A DNA stretch of 64,000 nt, from assembly GCF_003367245.1 (NCBI RefSeq), contig NZ_QRGR01000009.1:186001-250000 (forward strand). The letters run 5' to 3'. Shown in pieces: positions 18,419 through 27,493 of the stretch; position 1 is the first letter of the stretch; each line of letters opens with the position of its first letter. The notes beneath the pieces are model-generated. The model made no database searches. It was not told where the DNA came from and saw nothing but the letters and a program-made list of their open reading frames with translations. This DNA is from Pontibacter diazotrophicus. Its GTDB lineage: Bacteria; Bacteroidota; Bacteroidia; Cytophagales; Hymenobacteraceae. The translations under genes were made by a program, and so were the position numbers.

Positions 18419-19342
18419 TTACGCCTGCATAAAATTATCCACTTCCCTATAAGCTTTGATAACAGCTGCTTCTCCAGCTTTGCCCTTTCCTGCATTGCCG
18501 TGCTCCATGCCCATTACACCTTTGTAGCCCTTCTCATGAATGTACTTAAACACATTCTTATAATTGATTTCCCCTGTGGTTGGCTCTTTTCTTCCAGGGT
18601 TGTCCCCTATCTGTATATAGGCAATCTCATTCCAGGTCTGGTTCATGTTGTGGATAATGTGCCCCTCGTTCTTCTGCATATGGTAAATGTCAAACAAGAG
18701 CTTACAGGACGGGCTGTTCACTCCTTTGCAAATCATATAGGTCTGGTCGGAGGTACGCAGGAAAAGGTTTGGCGAGTCGCTAAGCGGCTCTAATACCATC
18801 ACGATGCCATGTGGCTCTAATATCTCCGCTCCTCTTCGCAGAGCTTCAATCACATTGCCAGTTTGTACACCTATGGGCAAGTTCCGTTCGAAATCGCCGG
18901 GCACTACGGTCACCCACTTTGCGTTCACGCGTTTGGCTACATCAACGGCCCGCTTGCAGCCATCCAGAAAGATGTCTACGTGTTCCTGCTTTCCTGCTGC
19001 CAGCGTGTTTTGGGAGTTACCGCCTTTGTCAACCACAAACACGCCCATGGTCATGCCTAAACGGGCAAGCTCCTTCCCTATTTTCTCCTGGTCACTTACC
19101 GGCCGTCCCATCAGGCCATTATCTTCAAGGGCAGTAAAACCCTGATCTCGCATAAACCGGAGTTGGCTTACCAGGTCGTCGCCGGCTGTCTCTTTGAACA
19201 TACCAAAGTGAGGCGCATAGTTCAGATTGAAAGTTTTGCCTGCCTGCTTCTCAGAAGAAGAACTTCCGGCGAAGGCTGATGTCCCAGTTGTAAGAGCTAC
19301 AGCACCCAGGAGACCACTTTTTAAAAAATCACTTCTTCTCAT
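18419..19342 (-). CDS. Exported TIM-barrel sugar isomerase, hydroxypyruvate-isomerase-like (1)
   Basis: 307 residues; the N-terminus MRRSDFLKSGLLG is a Tat-like signal ending near TSAFAG. The rest is a xylose-isomerase-like TIM barrel of the AP-endonuclease-2 superfamily: NYAPHFGMF near the start, VVPGDFERN, a metal-ligand Glu in MVLEPLSD (about 184-191), LLFDIYHMQ (about 217-225) and a late MGMEHGN. Related enzymes isomerise hydroxypyruvate or epimerise keto sugars. Likely last gene of an operon with 19458-20342 (115-bp gap) and 20411-23530. Export suggests it handles periplasmic products of the oxidoreductases. Confidence 0.82.
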   Translation of the reverse strand: MRRSDFLKSGLLGAVALTTGTSAFAGSSSSEKQAGKTFNLNYAPHFGMFKETAGDDLVSQLRFMRDQGFTALEDNGLMGRPVSDQEKIGKELARLGMTMGVFVVDKGGNSQNTLAAGKQEHVDIFLDGCKRAVDVAKRVNAKWVTVVPGDFERNLPIGVQTGNVIEALRRGAEILEPHGIVMVLEPLSDSPNLFLRTSDQTYMICKGVNSPSCKLLFDIYHMQKNEGHIIHNMNQTWNEIAYIQIGDNPGRKEPTTGEINYKNVFKYIHEKGYKGVMGMEHGNAGKGKAGEAAVIKAYREVDNFMQA

Positions 19343-19457
19343 ATATTTTGGTGTTTAGTGATACAGCAGCAGACAAACTAAACTTTGTGATGCTGCAGGA
19401 TACATTGCGTTATGAGTCAGCAAAATAATTTATACCAGATGTAGCACTTATTATAGC

Positions 19458-20342
19458 TTATACATCGCAGATCACAATACTTTCCCGTAGCGAAGCAAGT
19501 GGATCCCCCGACGCCGGCACGAACTCCTGCCCCACAAAGCCCTTGAAGCCCGTATCAACAATTGCCCGCATAATGGCCGGGTAATACAGCTCCTGTGTAT
19601 TGTCTATCTCGTGGCGGCCAGGTACACCAGCTGTATGATAGTGCGAGATATAAGGATGGTATTCCTGAATTGTGCGGATTACGTCTCCTTCCATGATTTG
19701 CATGTGGTAGATGTCGTAGAGCAGCTTGAACCTATCGGAGCCTATCATCTTCGCCAAATCAACACCCCATTTGGTATGGTCGCACATATAGTCTTTGTGG
19801 TTCACCTTGCTGTTCAGCAGTTCCATCGACAGCGTTACCTTGTGCTTTTCTGCTGTACTCATCAGGCGCTTGAGCCCTTTGGCGCAGTTCTCCAAGCCTT
19901 CTTCATCACTCATACCGTTGCGGTTACCTGAAAAGCAGATCAGGTTATCGAGCCCGGCAGCAGCCACCTTCGGGATCATCGCTTCGTAGCTGGCAACCAG
20001 TTCGTCGTGGTACTTCGGGTTATTGAAGCCCTCGGTCAGGCTTTTCTCCGCTCCCCAAGCCATCGCGCAAGTCAGGCCGTATTTCTTCAGCATCGGCCAT
20101 TCATCAGGGCCCAGCAGTTCGATAGAAGACAGGCCCATTCCCTTTGCCGCTTTGCACAGTTCCTCTAATGGCATGTCCTTGTAGCACCATTTGCAAACGG
20201 AATGCTTAATTCTGCCTTTTAACTTCAAATCCTTTAAGCCAGCGGCTCTCAGTGGTTCGGGCAACAACATGGCAGAGGTAAGCACTGCGGCGCCACCTGC
20301 CATGTTCTTCAGCATGCTACGCCGGGTATGTTGGTTTTTCAT
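19458..20342 (-). CDS. Exported TIM-barrel sugar isomerase, hydroxypyruvate-isomerase-like (2)
   Basis: 294 residues with a Tat-type N-terminus (TRRSMLKNMAGGAAVLTSAM). TIM-barrel features are KHSVCKWCY, SIELLGPDEWPMLKKYGL, NLICFSGNRNGM, a metal-ligand Glu in LSMELLNSK, KLLYDIYHMQIMEGD and a terminal FKGFVGQEFVP. It is paralogous to the gene at 18419 but diverged, so the two probably act on different sugars or steps. It lies 68 bp after the propeller/HEAT cytochrome gene, in the same operon. Confidence 0.82.
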   Translation of the reverse strand: MKNQHTRRSMLKNMAGGAAVLTSAMLLPEPLRAAGLKDLKLKGRIKHSVCKWCYKDMPLEELCKAAKGMGLSSIELLGPDEWPMLKKYGLTCAMAWGAEKSLTEGFNNPKYHDELVASYEAMIPKVAAAGLDNLICFSGNRNGMSDEEGLENCAKGLKRLMSTAEKHKVTLSMELLNSKVNHKDYMCDHTKWGVDLAKMIGSDRFKLLYDIYHMQIMEGDVIRTIQEYHPYISHYHTAGVPGRHEIDNTQELYYPAIMRAIVDTGFKGFVGQEFVPASGDPLASLRESIVICDV

Positions 20343-20410
20343 TTCTATGTTTCTTTTGAACTATTATCCATTTGTGGTTGCCGGAGGTCCGGCATGAATT
20401 CGTGTGCTCG

Positions 20411-23400
20411 TTACAATTTTGCTGTTGGCTTTTTAAGGGAGTACAGATACTCCACCAGGTCCACCAATTCCTGCTCTGACATGGCTTGCTGCAGGTTAGA
20501 AGGCATGATAGAGTTCTCCATTTGTGTTCTGGATGCAATGTTTGACTTATCTAAACTACTCTTCATGCCTCCCGGGAAGACCAGTTCTACTTCATCCTCT
20601 GTTTCGCTGGCAATAATTCCGGCTACTTCGCTGCCGTCCTTCATTTTGAAAAGAAAGCCTTCATACCCAAAGCTAATACCTGCGTCAGGGTGAAGAATGG
20701 AGACATAAAGGGCGTCTTTGGTGAGTTTGCTGCCAATCTGGGTCAGAGCCGGGCCAAAATTGGCGCCTTCATCTCCCACCTGGTGGCAAACACCACATGA
20801 CTGCAGGAACACCTGCTTACCCGTTACCGCAGAACCCGGCCGCATAGCCAACTCACTAATCGGTGGCAGCGGCTTGCCTCCTGTTGCATTGGCAACCGTG
20901 AGGTACTTCAGTGCCTCGTCGCGTATGGGTGCACGCATGGCTCCGGCAAGCGCTACAGATGCTGCCGGCTCTAGCTCCTTCGGAAGCTTGCCGTCCCTTA
21001 CCACGTTCATCAGCCGCTCCTCTCCGCTCCAGCCTGTGCCAAGTGACTTCACGGCCACTTTGCGAACGGCCATGTCTGCAGACTTGTCCATCACAACAGA
21101 CTCAATCAGATCCATAGACTCTCTGTTGCCCACGCGGCTCAATGCCCGTAGCACTGCCAACGATTCGGCCTCTTTCTCACTGTGAATGGTTTGTTTCAGC
21201 AAGTTGCCTCCGTCTGAATTAAGCAGCAACCGGGCTGACTCCACCCCCAGGTTTTTATCCGGGTTAGCAAGCACCATTTGGAGCAATGCCTCATTCTGAT
21301 TTTGCAGCTTATAGCGGCGAACCAGGTTCAAATACTCCTGCGTACCGTTTAACTCTGCCAACGTCCTGTCTAAAGCAGCCTTTGCTTTTGGGGACTTGTC
21401 TATACCCGATGGATTTATGTGGTATAGCGCAAGCTTCGACACCTCCGCCTTATGCGGCCCCTGATCATCGAGCAAGGCTATGAGTATTTCATCTTTGGAA
21501 GGGTCATCAATAAAATCAAAGGCTCTGAAATACTTCGCCCGATCTGCTGACGAAGTACCTGCATCCGTAATGTTCTGTGAAAGGTAAGGGAGCGCAAGGC
21601 CGGTTCTGGAACGCCAGATAATATCCTGGCTCGCTTTGTCAGTCATTTGATTTCCTGCTTTCGCCTGGTAAGCAGTAAAAAACTTGTCCCACTGCTCGTC
21701 AGCCCCGATACCCAGGGCTTCCAGGTACCAGCGGTCCTGCCCGTCATACTGCTGCGCCAGCTCTGCCCAAAGTGCAGGTGCCTCTGCCGATTTGTTGTGG
21801 CGAAGTGCAATAGCTGCTTCCCGACGCACCTGCGGGCTTGGGTCTTTCACCAGCTGCTGCACGTAAGAAATAACATTCTCTGCCTCCTGGCGGGCAATAC
21901 GTAGGCCTGTTATGCGAATATCAGGGTTTTTATCCTGCAGTGCCTGCTGAATGTATTTATCGCTTTTGCCATCTATCTTCGCCAGCAGCCACAGCGCTCT
22001 CGCTCTCATGCGCTCATTGTCAGATTTCCATAGCTTTTGCAGCGCAGGCTCCGCTTTTGTACCCCAGTTGTGCAGCTTGTCCCAAGCCATGTAACGCGTG
22101 GCCAGGTTGGGGTTTTGCAGCGCCTCTACGGCTCCCTTTGGTGAACTCAGGTCCAGCTTGGGGGTCCTGTAAGGTACTCCGGGAGGGGCAATTCTGAAGA
22201 TGCGTCCCCTATTCATATCTCCCATTTGGTGGCCACCCACACCCGGGTCATACCAGTCAGACACATAAATAGATCCGTCCGGGGCTACACTCAGGTCAGA
22301 GGGGCGGAACCATTGGTCCCGTACGCCATCTACCAGCGGTACGATCTCAGCTTTATACCCGGCGCCGTCTTTCGTAACAGGATATGATCTAACCGTGTTC
22401 GGGCCAGCGTCTGTGTGAATCATCTGGTTATGGTATACTTCAGGGAGCAAATTGCCTTCGTACACCACCATACCGGTAGGGGAACCTGCGCCTGTCTGAA
22501 GCAGGTTTGGAACGGAACCCGGGTCATTCAGGTGCCAGTGCTGTTTTGGTATCTCCTTCTCCATGTTCGTCCGGTGAGACCGCCAGCCAGCGCCTGTCAT
22601 CTCGTCGGTATAGCCGTAGTTACCGAATTCCATTACATAGTTGATGCGCACGCCCTGGTTGCCGTCATCATCATTGTCAGACTGCCATAGTGTGCCATAA
22701 GAGTCTACTGCTGCCTCATAGTTGTTCCGGAAGTTGTGGGCCAGCACCTCAAATTCGGTGCCGTCGGGGTTTACCCGGAAGATCATTCCCTGGCGGTAGG
22801 GCTTTCCAGAATTGTTCACTTCTTTGCCGTCTTTATCTACTATGGGCTTGCCATCGCGGTCGAGTATCTGCTGGCCTTCGTTGCCGAAGTTGAAGTATAA
22901 TTTGCCGTCCGGGCCGAAAGTGAAGGAGTGGATGGCGTGGTCGTGCTGCTCTCCGCCTAAGCCTGAGTACAGCACCTCTTTCTTGTCCGCCACATCATCA
23001 CCATTAGTATCTGTAAACAAAAACACATTCGGGCTGCTGGATACAATCACCTTGTTGCCCAGCACGGCTACTCCAAGCGCTGCATCAATATCTTTGCCCT
23101 GGTAAAACACCTTAGCTGTATCGGCACGTCCATCGTTGTTCAAGTCTTCCAGAATCAGGATGCGGTCACCTTCTCCACGCTGTGGGTTGCCCGGGTTAAG
23201 TTCCGGCCGATAGTTGTAGGCCTCGCACACCCAGACCCGACCTTTGGCGTCAACGTCGATATTGGTGGGGTTGCCCATCATAGGCTCAGAGGCAAAAAGC
23301 TTTGCCTCCAGTCCGTCCGCAACTTCCAGACCTAAGAGCGCATTCTCCGGAAGCCTTTTTTCCTCTTCCGTTAATTTGCTGTATTGCTCCTCCCGCGATG

Positions 23401-23530
23401 CAAGGGTAGATTCGTTCTGGTCCGCTTTAGGTAATACTTGCTGGGCTGTGGTCGTTTGCTGCGGATTGTTGCAGGACGACGTTGCCAGCACACTCATCAG
23501 AAAAGCTACTGGAAGTATGTTTTTCTTCAT
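20411..23530 (-). CDS. Beta-propeller/HEAT-repeat dehydrogenase with C-terminal cytochrome c, lipoprotein (PVC-type)
   Basis: 1,039 residues, homologous in layout to 10084-13524. Signal peptide with a probable lipoprotein cysteine (ATSSC, about residue 20). The propeller spans about 50-440, with HDHAIHSFTFGPDGKLYFNFGN and IYVSDWYDPGVGG. HEAT repeats follow to about 880. A cytochrome c domain has CGVCH at 912-916 and the late Met-rich stretch MENSIMPSNLQQAM. It heads an operon with two exported isomerase-like proteins, which supports a role as a periplasmic sugar dehydrogenase delivering electrons to the respiratory chain. The substrate is unknown. Confidence 0.85.
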   Translation of the reverse strand: MKKNILPVAFLMSVLATSSCNNPQQTTTAQQVLPKADQNESTLASREEQYSKLTEEEKRLPENALLGLEVADGLEAKLFASEPMMGNPTNIDVDAKGRVWVCEAYNYRPELNPGNPQRGEGDRILILEDLNNDGRADTAKVFYQGKDIDAALGVAVLGNKVIVSSSPNVFLFTDTNGDDVADKKEVLYSGLGGEQHDHAIHSFTFGPDGKLYFNFGNEGQQILDRDGKPIVDKDGKEVNNSGKPYRQGMIFRVNPDGTEFEVLAHNFRNNYEAAVDSYGTLWQSDNDDDGNQGVRINYVMEFGNYGYTDEMTGAGWRSHRTNMEKEIPKQHWHLNDPGSVPNLLQTGAGSPTGMVVYEGNLLPEVYHNQMIHTDAGPNTVRSYPVTKDGAGYKAEIVPLVDGVRDQWFRPSDLSVAPDGSIYVSDWYDPGVGGHQMGDMNRGRIFRIAPPGVPYRTPKLDLSSPKGAVEALQNPNLATRYMAWDKLHNWGTKAEPALQKLWKSDNERMRARALWLLAKIDGKSDKYIQQALQDKNPDIRITGLRIARQEAENVISYVQQLVKDPSPQVRREAAIALRHNKSAEAPALWAELAQQYDGQDRWYLEALGIGADEQWDKFFTAYQAKAGNQMTDKASQDIIWRSRTGLALPYLSQNITDAGTSSADRAKYFRAFDFIDDPSKDEILIALLDDQGPHKAEVSKLALYHINPSGIDKSPKAKAALDRTLAELNGTQEYLNLVRRYKLQNQNEALLQMVLANPDKNLGVESARLLLNSDGGNLLKQTIHSEKEAESLAVLRALSRVGNRESMDLIESVVMDKSADMAVRKVAVKSLGTGWSGEERLMNVVRDGKLPKELEPAASVALAGAMRAPIRDEALKYLTVANATGGKPLPPISELAMRPGSAVTGKQVFLQSCGVCHQVGDEGANFGPALTQIGSKLTKDALYVSILHPDAGISFGYEGFLFKMKDGSEVAGIIASETEDEVELVFPGGMKSSLDKSNIASRTQMENSIMPSNLQQAMSEQELVDLVEYLYSLKKPTAKL

Positions 23531-24044
23531 TGGGTAATGGTCTATTTAATGTTGCTGTGCTTCGTGCTAAGCACTGTTCAAAATGTCAGTATATCTTTTC
23601 TTCAGAAAAAAAGAATATCAGTTTTGCAACGGTCAGGGTATGTTGGCTGACTGCATATTAAGCCAAGCATTGTAATTTAAGCGTTTAATCACTCACCAAT
23701 ATAGCCGTTAGTTCCGTAATGCTGTTCATGTTTACAATAGCAGTACTGAACTTAATTGAATAAACTATAGAGCGGAAAAAGCTCTTCTACTTGCCTTGAA
23801 GGAGATTCAAGCTTTACTCCATAATTGTAAGCTATTCTAAATATATGTATATCAGGTAAGAAAACAAATATTTAGCCCGAAGATCAACTGTAACTAAAAC
23901 ACTAAAAGCAGAAATAGTAGCATTACACCCGCCACCGCCACTTCTAAAATTACAACACAGTTCTGCTCATGCCGGAGTACGGCGGTTCATTCTAAAACTT
24001 GCATAGCTAAAAATAACGGCAGAAAAGTATTCTCACTGGTTTGG
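23531..24044. other. Intergenic, promoter region of the dehydrogenase-isomerase operon
   Basis: 514 bp, AT-rich, between two minus-strand genes. It must carry the promoter of the 23530 gene, but no clear TAnnTTTG box was found. No gene or repeat recognised. Confidence 0.4.
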
Positions 24045-27000
24045 CTATTTCATCTTGTAAGCCTTCACATCCTGCTGATTTATACCAAACAGCAGCGTGT
24101 TGTTCACCTGTAATATACTCCTTACATCGCCGTTCACTTTAAAGCCGGACTTGGCTTGCGGAATGTAAGTAAACTCTCCTTTTCCGTTGCCTTGCAGCAG
24201 GATACCGTAGTTGGCATCGTACTTGCCAAAGCGAAGGCGGGCCTGGCTTATGTTACCTCCCAACAGCAGATCCTGATTACCATCCCGGTTATAGTCAAGG
24301 GTGGTAATGGCATACACCGGGGAATACTGCACTTCCATAGGCAGGGGCTTTTCTACAAACTTTCCATTTGTGCCACTCTCAAAGTAAGCTGTCTTCAGGT
24401 AATTGGTAGTTAAATGACCTGCCCCGGCAAGTTCTTCTGGTGTGAAAATGTCCCGCAATGTGGCGTCTGCATAGCTCTTATAATCTGTGAAGCGCGTGCG
24501 CATCACGCTTATCTGGTCCAGCAACTCGTCGCGGGTTACGTAAGGGTAACTTTTGCCCTGTATGTAGAAGGTCAGGATAGGGTCAACAGAGCCATTGTCG
24601 TCGAAGTCCTTGTAGTAGAGTTCTGCCGGCTGTTCGTCCGAAACTTTCACCTGGGCGTTCAGGCCTAGGTTGCCTATTATCAACTCAGGCTTTCCGTCCT
24701 GGTTCAAATCGCTCACCAGCAGTTTATTCCACCAGCCCCTGTACTTCTTGTCGAAATAAGCATCAGTCGCATCGGTTAACTTACCATTCGTATTTTTGAA
24801 AACCATCACCGGCATCCAATCCCCTACCACAACCAGTTCCTGCACTTTGTCCCCATTCAGGTCATGCCAGGCGGCGTCGGTCACCATACCCACCTTTTGC
24901 AGCGCCGGGGCAAGCGAAGCAGTAGCATCCTTAAAGCTTCCTTTGCCGTCGTTTAACAGCAGGTAACTTTGCGGTGTCTCCGGGTAGCGGCCCGGTATCA
25001 CGCGTCCTCCCACAAACAGATCGACAAATCCGTCACCGTTGATGTCGGCTGCCCGGGCGCAGCTGGCGCTGGTACGCATTGTCGGCAGCGAGTTGGTGCT
25101 CTTGGTGAAACTGCCTTTGCCATCGTTGAGGTAGAGCCTGTCCTGCAGCAATGCGTCATCCGGCGCAAAGTCGTGGTAGCCTCCGCTAACAACGTACAGG
25201 TCCGGAAACTGATCGTTGTTGGCGTCAAAGAATACAGCATCCACATCCTCACTCATTTTGTCGGCCTCAAAGGCTGGCGTAGGCTTTTGTGCAAAGGTGC
25301 CGTTCCTTTGCTGCAGGTACAGTTCCGCCGGCTGCCCCTTGCCTCCACCGGCAAATACATCCTCTAAGCCGTCACCGTTTACATCGGCTTTTACCAGGCA
25401 GGGTCCGGAGAAGGAAAGTGGGTTCACGAGCAGCGGCTGCCGCTTAAAATCGTTTGTTGTATTTTTCTGATGGGCAAAGGAAACGGGGGCTCTTGCCTCC
25501 TCGAAAGCAGGAGCGCCAGGCTTTAATGAACGGGGAGAAGCGCCTGCTTCACTCTCTTTCAGGGTAAGCACCTGGTTTGGAGTTACATTCCGCAGCACCT
25601 GCTGCTTTCCGCTCAGCCACACAACCTGAAGGGAGTCTATTGTGTTCTCCTGCCCCAGGCCAAAATGCAGCACAGGCGACACACTGGACTGGTAGCCGCG
25701 CGAAGGCATCTGCTCCTGGTACTGCTGCTTTCCCTTGGCGTAAAACATCACTTTGGCCCCTATTCCAGCTGTGTTCTTGCCGGCTCCTTCCAGCCTGAGT
25801 TGCAGGTAGTGGTGGTCCAGCTGCTTGTTCGATTCGTTCTGGTAAATAAAAGCAGGTTGGTTGATGTTGTTGACAATCAGGTCCAGATCGCCGTCATTAT
25901 CCAAGTCAGCATAAGCCGCTCCGTTGCTGTTGGAAGAGGAACTCATCCCCCAGTCCCTGCCCTTGTTCGTGAAGGACAGGTCGCCGTTATTTTTATAGAT
26001 ATAGTTGGTGACGTTAGAAGAAGGTATTTTATTGACCAGTTCCAGCACGTGTTCCCGCTGCATTCTGCCGCCCTGCTGCTGCACAAAGCCGCCCATGTAC
26101 TTAATAAAGTCCATGTTAGTGTAGTCGCGCAGGTAGCCGTTGGTAATGAACATGTCTTTCCAGCCGTCATTGTCGTAATCAGCCACCAAAGGAGCCCAGC
26201 TCCAGTCGGTGTTAGAAAGCCCTGCCAGCTGCCCCACCTCGCTGAAAGTGCCGTTACCGTTGTTTACCTGCAGCATATTGCGCATGTACTGGTAATGGAA
26301 CCCAGATCTAAGGCTGAGATTGAACTTCTCATAGTTGTCCGGGGCGAACAACAGCTTTTGCCGCCGGTTGTCTTCCGGGAGCATGTCCAGGGTAAAGATA
26401 TCCGGGAAGCCGTCGTTGTTAATATCCGCTACATCGCTGCCCATCGAGAAGTGGGAAGTATGCCCCATACTCAGCTTCAGCTGATCGGTGAAGGTTCCGT
26501 TTTTGTTGTTGATGTAAAGGTAATCGGGGATATCATAGTCATTGGAAACATAAATATCCTGCCAGCCATCGCCGTTGATATCGGCTACTCCGGCTCCCAG
26601 GCCATACGTTAGAGTGGACGATTGAATACCTGCTTTTTTTGTTATGTCCTGAAACTTCCCGTTATCGTTCCTGAAAAGCCGTACCCCGCGTTGTACATCT
26701 TCCTTTTCAAGCAGCTCCGCAGTGGAGACCTCGTCCAATACAGGCAAAGACTCCGGGCTATGGTTCAGGAGAAACATATCCAGGTCGCTGTCCCGGTCTA
26801 AGTCAAAGAAAACGGCGTGCGTACTATTGGAGGAACTTGCCAGACCGAACTGCGCAGCCTGTTCTGAAAACCGGGGTATACCATTGGCATCCGGTCCATC
26901 ATTAATAAAAAGTTGGTTCTCCCGTTTTTCGGGACGCAGCTTACCGGAGTAGCATACATAGATGTCTAACAGGCCATCTCCGTTTACATCGGCCATAGTC

Positions 27001-27413
27001 ACGCCTGTCGTCCAGGGGCCTTCTCTTCCGGCTACGCCTGCGGCGGTTGTTACATCCTCAAACTGCATGTTGCCTTTGTTCAGGTATAGCCGGTTCGGGG
27101 CCATGTTGCCTGTAAAGTAAAGGTCCTGCAGGCTGTCTCCGTTTACATCGCCCACCGCTACGCCGCCGCCGTTATAGAAGTACTCATACATTAATACATT
27201 CGTATTCAGCCCTTCGGTCAGGTTGTTGGAGAACTGAACACCAGTCTTACTGGCAGGGAGCAGGGTGAAAAGCGGATTAGCGACAATGGCAGGGGCATCA
27301 GTGGGCTCCTGCTCTTCCACGGAGGCTTTTTCCTGGCAAGCTGTAAAAACTGATAGGGTGAGTAATAGGATAGTAGGTAGAGAGGATCGGAACTTGCTCA
27401 TTAAATAAGCCAT
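24045..27413 (-). CDS. VCBS/FG-GAP repeat lipoprotein with ASPIC/UnbV domain
   Basis: 1,122 residues, surface or periplasmic. The lipobox is VFTAC near residue 26. Repeated calcium-binding FG-GAP/VCBS blades (DVNGDSLQDLYFTGN, DINGDGWQDIYVSNDYD, DYDNDGWKDMFITNG and others) form two propeller blocks. Between them lies an ASPIC/UnbV domain (about 525-640: GIGAKVMFYAKGKQQ, PVLHFGLGQ). Such proteins commonly follow SusC/SusD pairs and are thought to bind glycan or protein at the surface. Third gene of the SusC-SusD operon, 80 bp after SusD with a hairpin between. The ATG at 27401 is an equally good start. Confidence 0.85.
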   Translation of the reverse strand: MAYLMSKFRSSLPTILLLTLSVFTACQEKASVEEQEPTDAPAIVANPLFTLLPASKTGVQFSNNLTEGLNTNVLMYEYFYNGGGVAVGDVNGDSLQDLYFTGNMAPNRLYLNKGNMQFEDVTTAAGVAGREGPWTTGVTMADVNGDGLLDIYVCYSGKLRPEKRENQLFINDGPDANGIPRFSEQAAQFGLASSSNSTHAVFFDLDRDSDLDMFLLNHSPESLPVLDEVSTAELLEKEDVQRGVRLFRNDNGKFQDITKKAGIQSSTLTYGLGAGVADINGDGWQDIYVSNDYDIPDYLYINNKNGTFTDQLKLSMGHTSHFSMGSDVADINNDGFPDIFTLDMLPEDNRRQKLLFAPDNYEKFNLSLRSGFHYQYMRNMLQVNNGNGTFSEVGQLAGLSNTDWSWAPLVADYDNDGWKDMFITNGYLRDYTNMDFIKYMGGFVQQQGGRMQREHVLELVNKIPSSNVTNYIYKNNGDLSFTNKGRDWGMSSSSNSNGAAYADLDNDGDLDLIVNNINQPAFIYQNESNKQLDHHYLQLRLEGAGKNTAGIGAKVMFYAKGKQQYQEQMPSRGYQSSVSPVLHFGLGQENTIDSLQVVWLSGKQQVLRNVTPNQVLTLKESEAGASPRSLKPGAPAFEEARAPVSFAHQKNTTNDFKRQPLLVNPLSFSGPCLVKADVNGDGLEDVFAGGGKGQPAELYLQQRNGTFAQKPTPAFEADKMSEDVDAVFFDANNDQFPDLYVVSGGYHDFAPDDALLQDRLYLNDGKGSFTKSTNSLPTMRTSASCARAADINGDGFVDLFVGGRVIPGRYPETPQSYLLLNDGKGSFKDATASLAPALQKVGMVTDAAWHDLNGDKVQELVVVGDWMPVMVFKNTNGKLTDATDAYFDKKYRGWWNKLLVSDLNQDGKPELIIGNLGLNAQVKVSDEQPAELYYKDFDDNGSVDPILTFYIQGKSYPYVTRDELLDQISVMRTRFTDYKSYADATLRDIFTPEELAGAGHLTTNYLKTAYFESGTNGKFVEKPLPMEVQYSPVYAITTLDYNRDGNQDLLLGGNISQARLRFGKYDANYGILLQGNGKGEFTYIPQAKSGFKVNGDVRSILQVNNTLLFGINQQDVKAYKMK

Positions 27414-27435
27414 CTAAATAAAAGGTAAAAAAGAG

Positions 27436-27468
27436 AAATCTATGCCAGTACAAGACTGGCATAGATTT
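27436..27468 (-). terminator. Intra-operon hairpin (attenuator or partial terminator) between susD and the ASPIC gene
   Basis: Perfect 14-base stem (27436-27449 with 27455-27468) around a 5-nt loop. Read on the minus strand it is followed by CTCTTTTTTACC. It could end or reduce transcription after SusD, or protect the SusCD message from 3' decay. Confidence 0.75.
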
Positions 27469-27493
27469 CAAGTGTAATATAAGAAAATAATAC

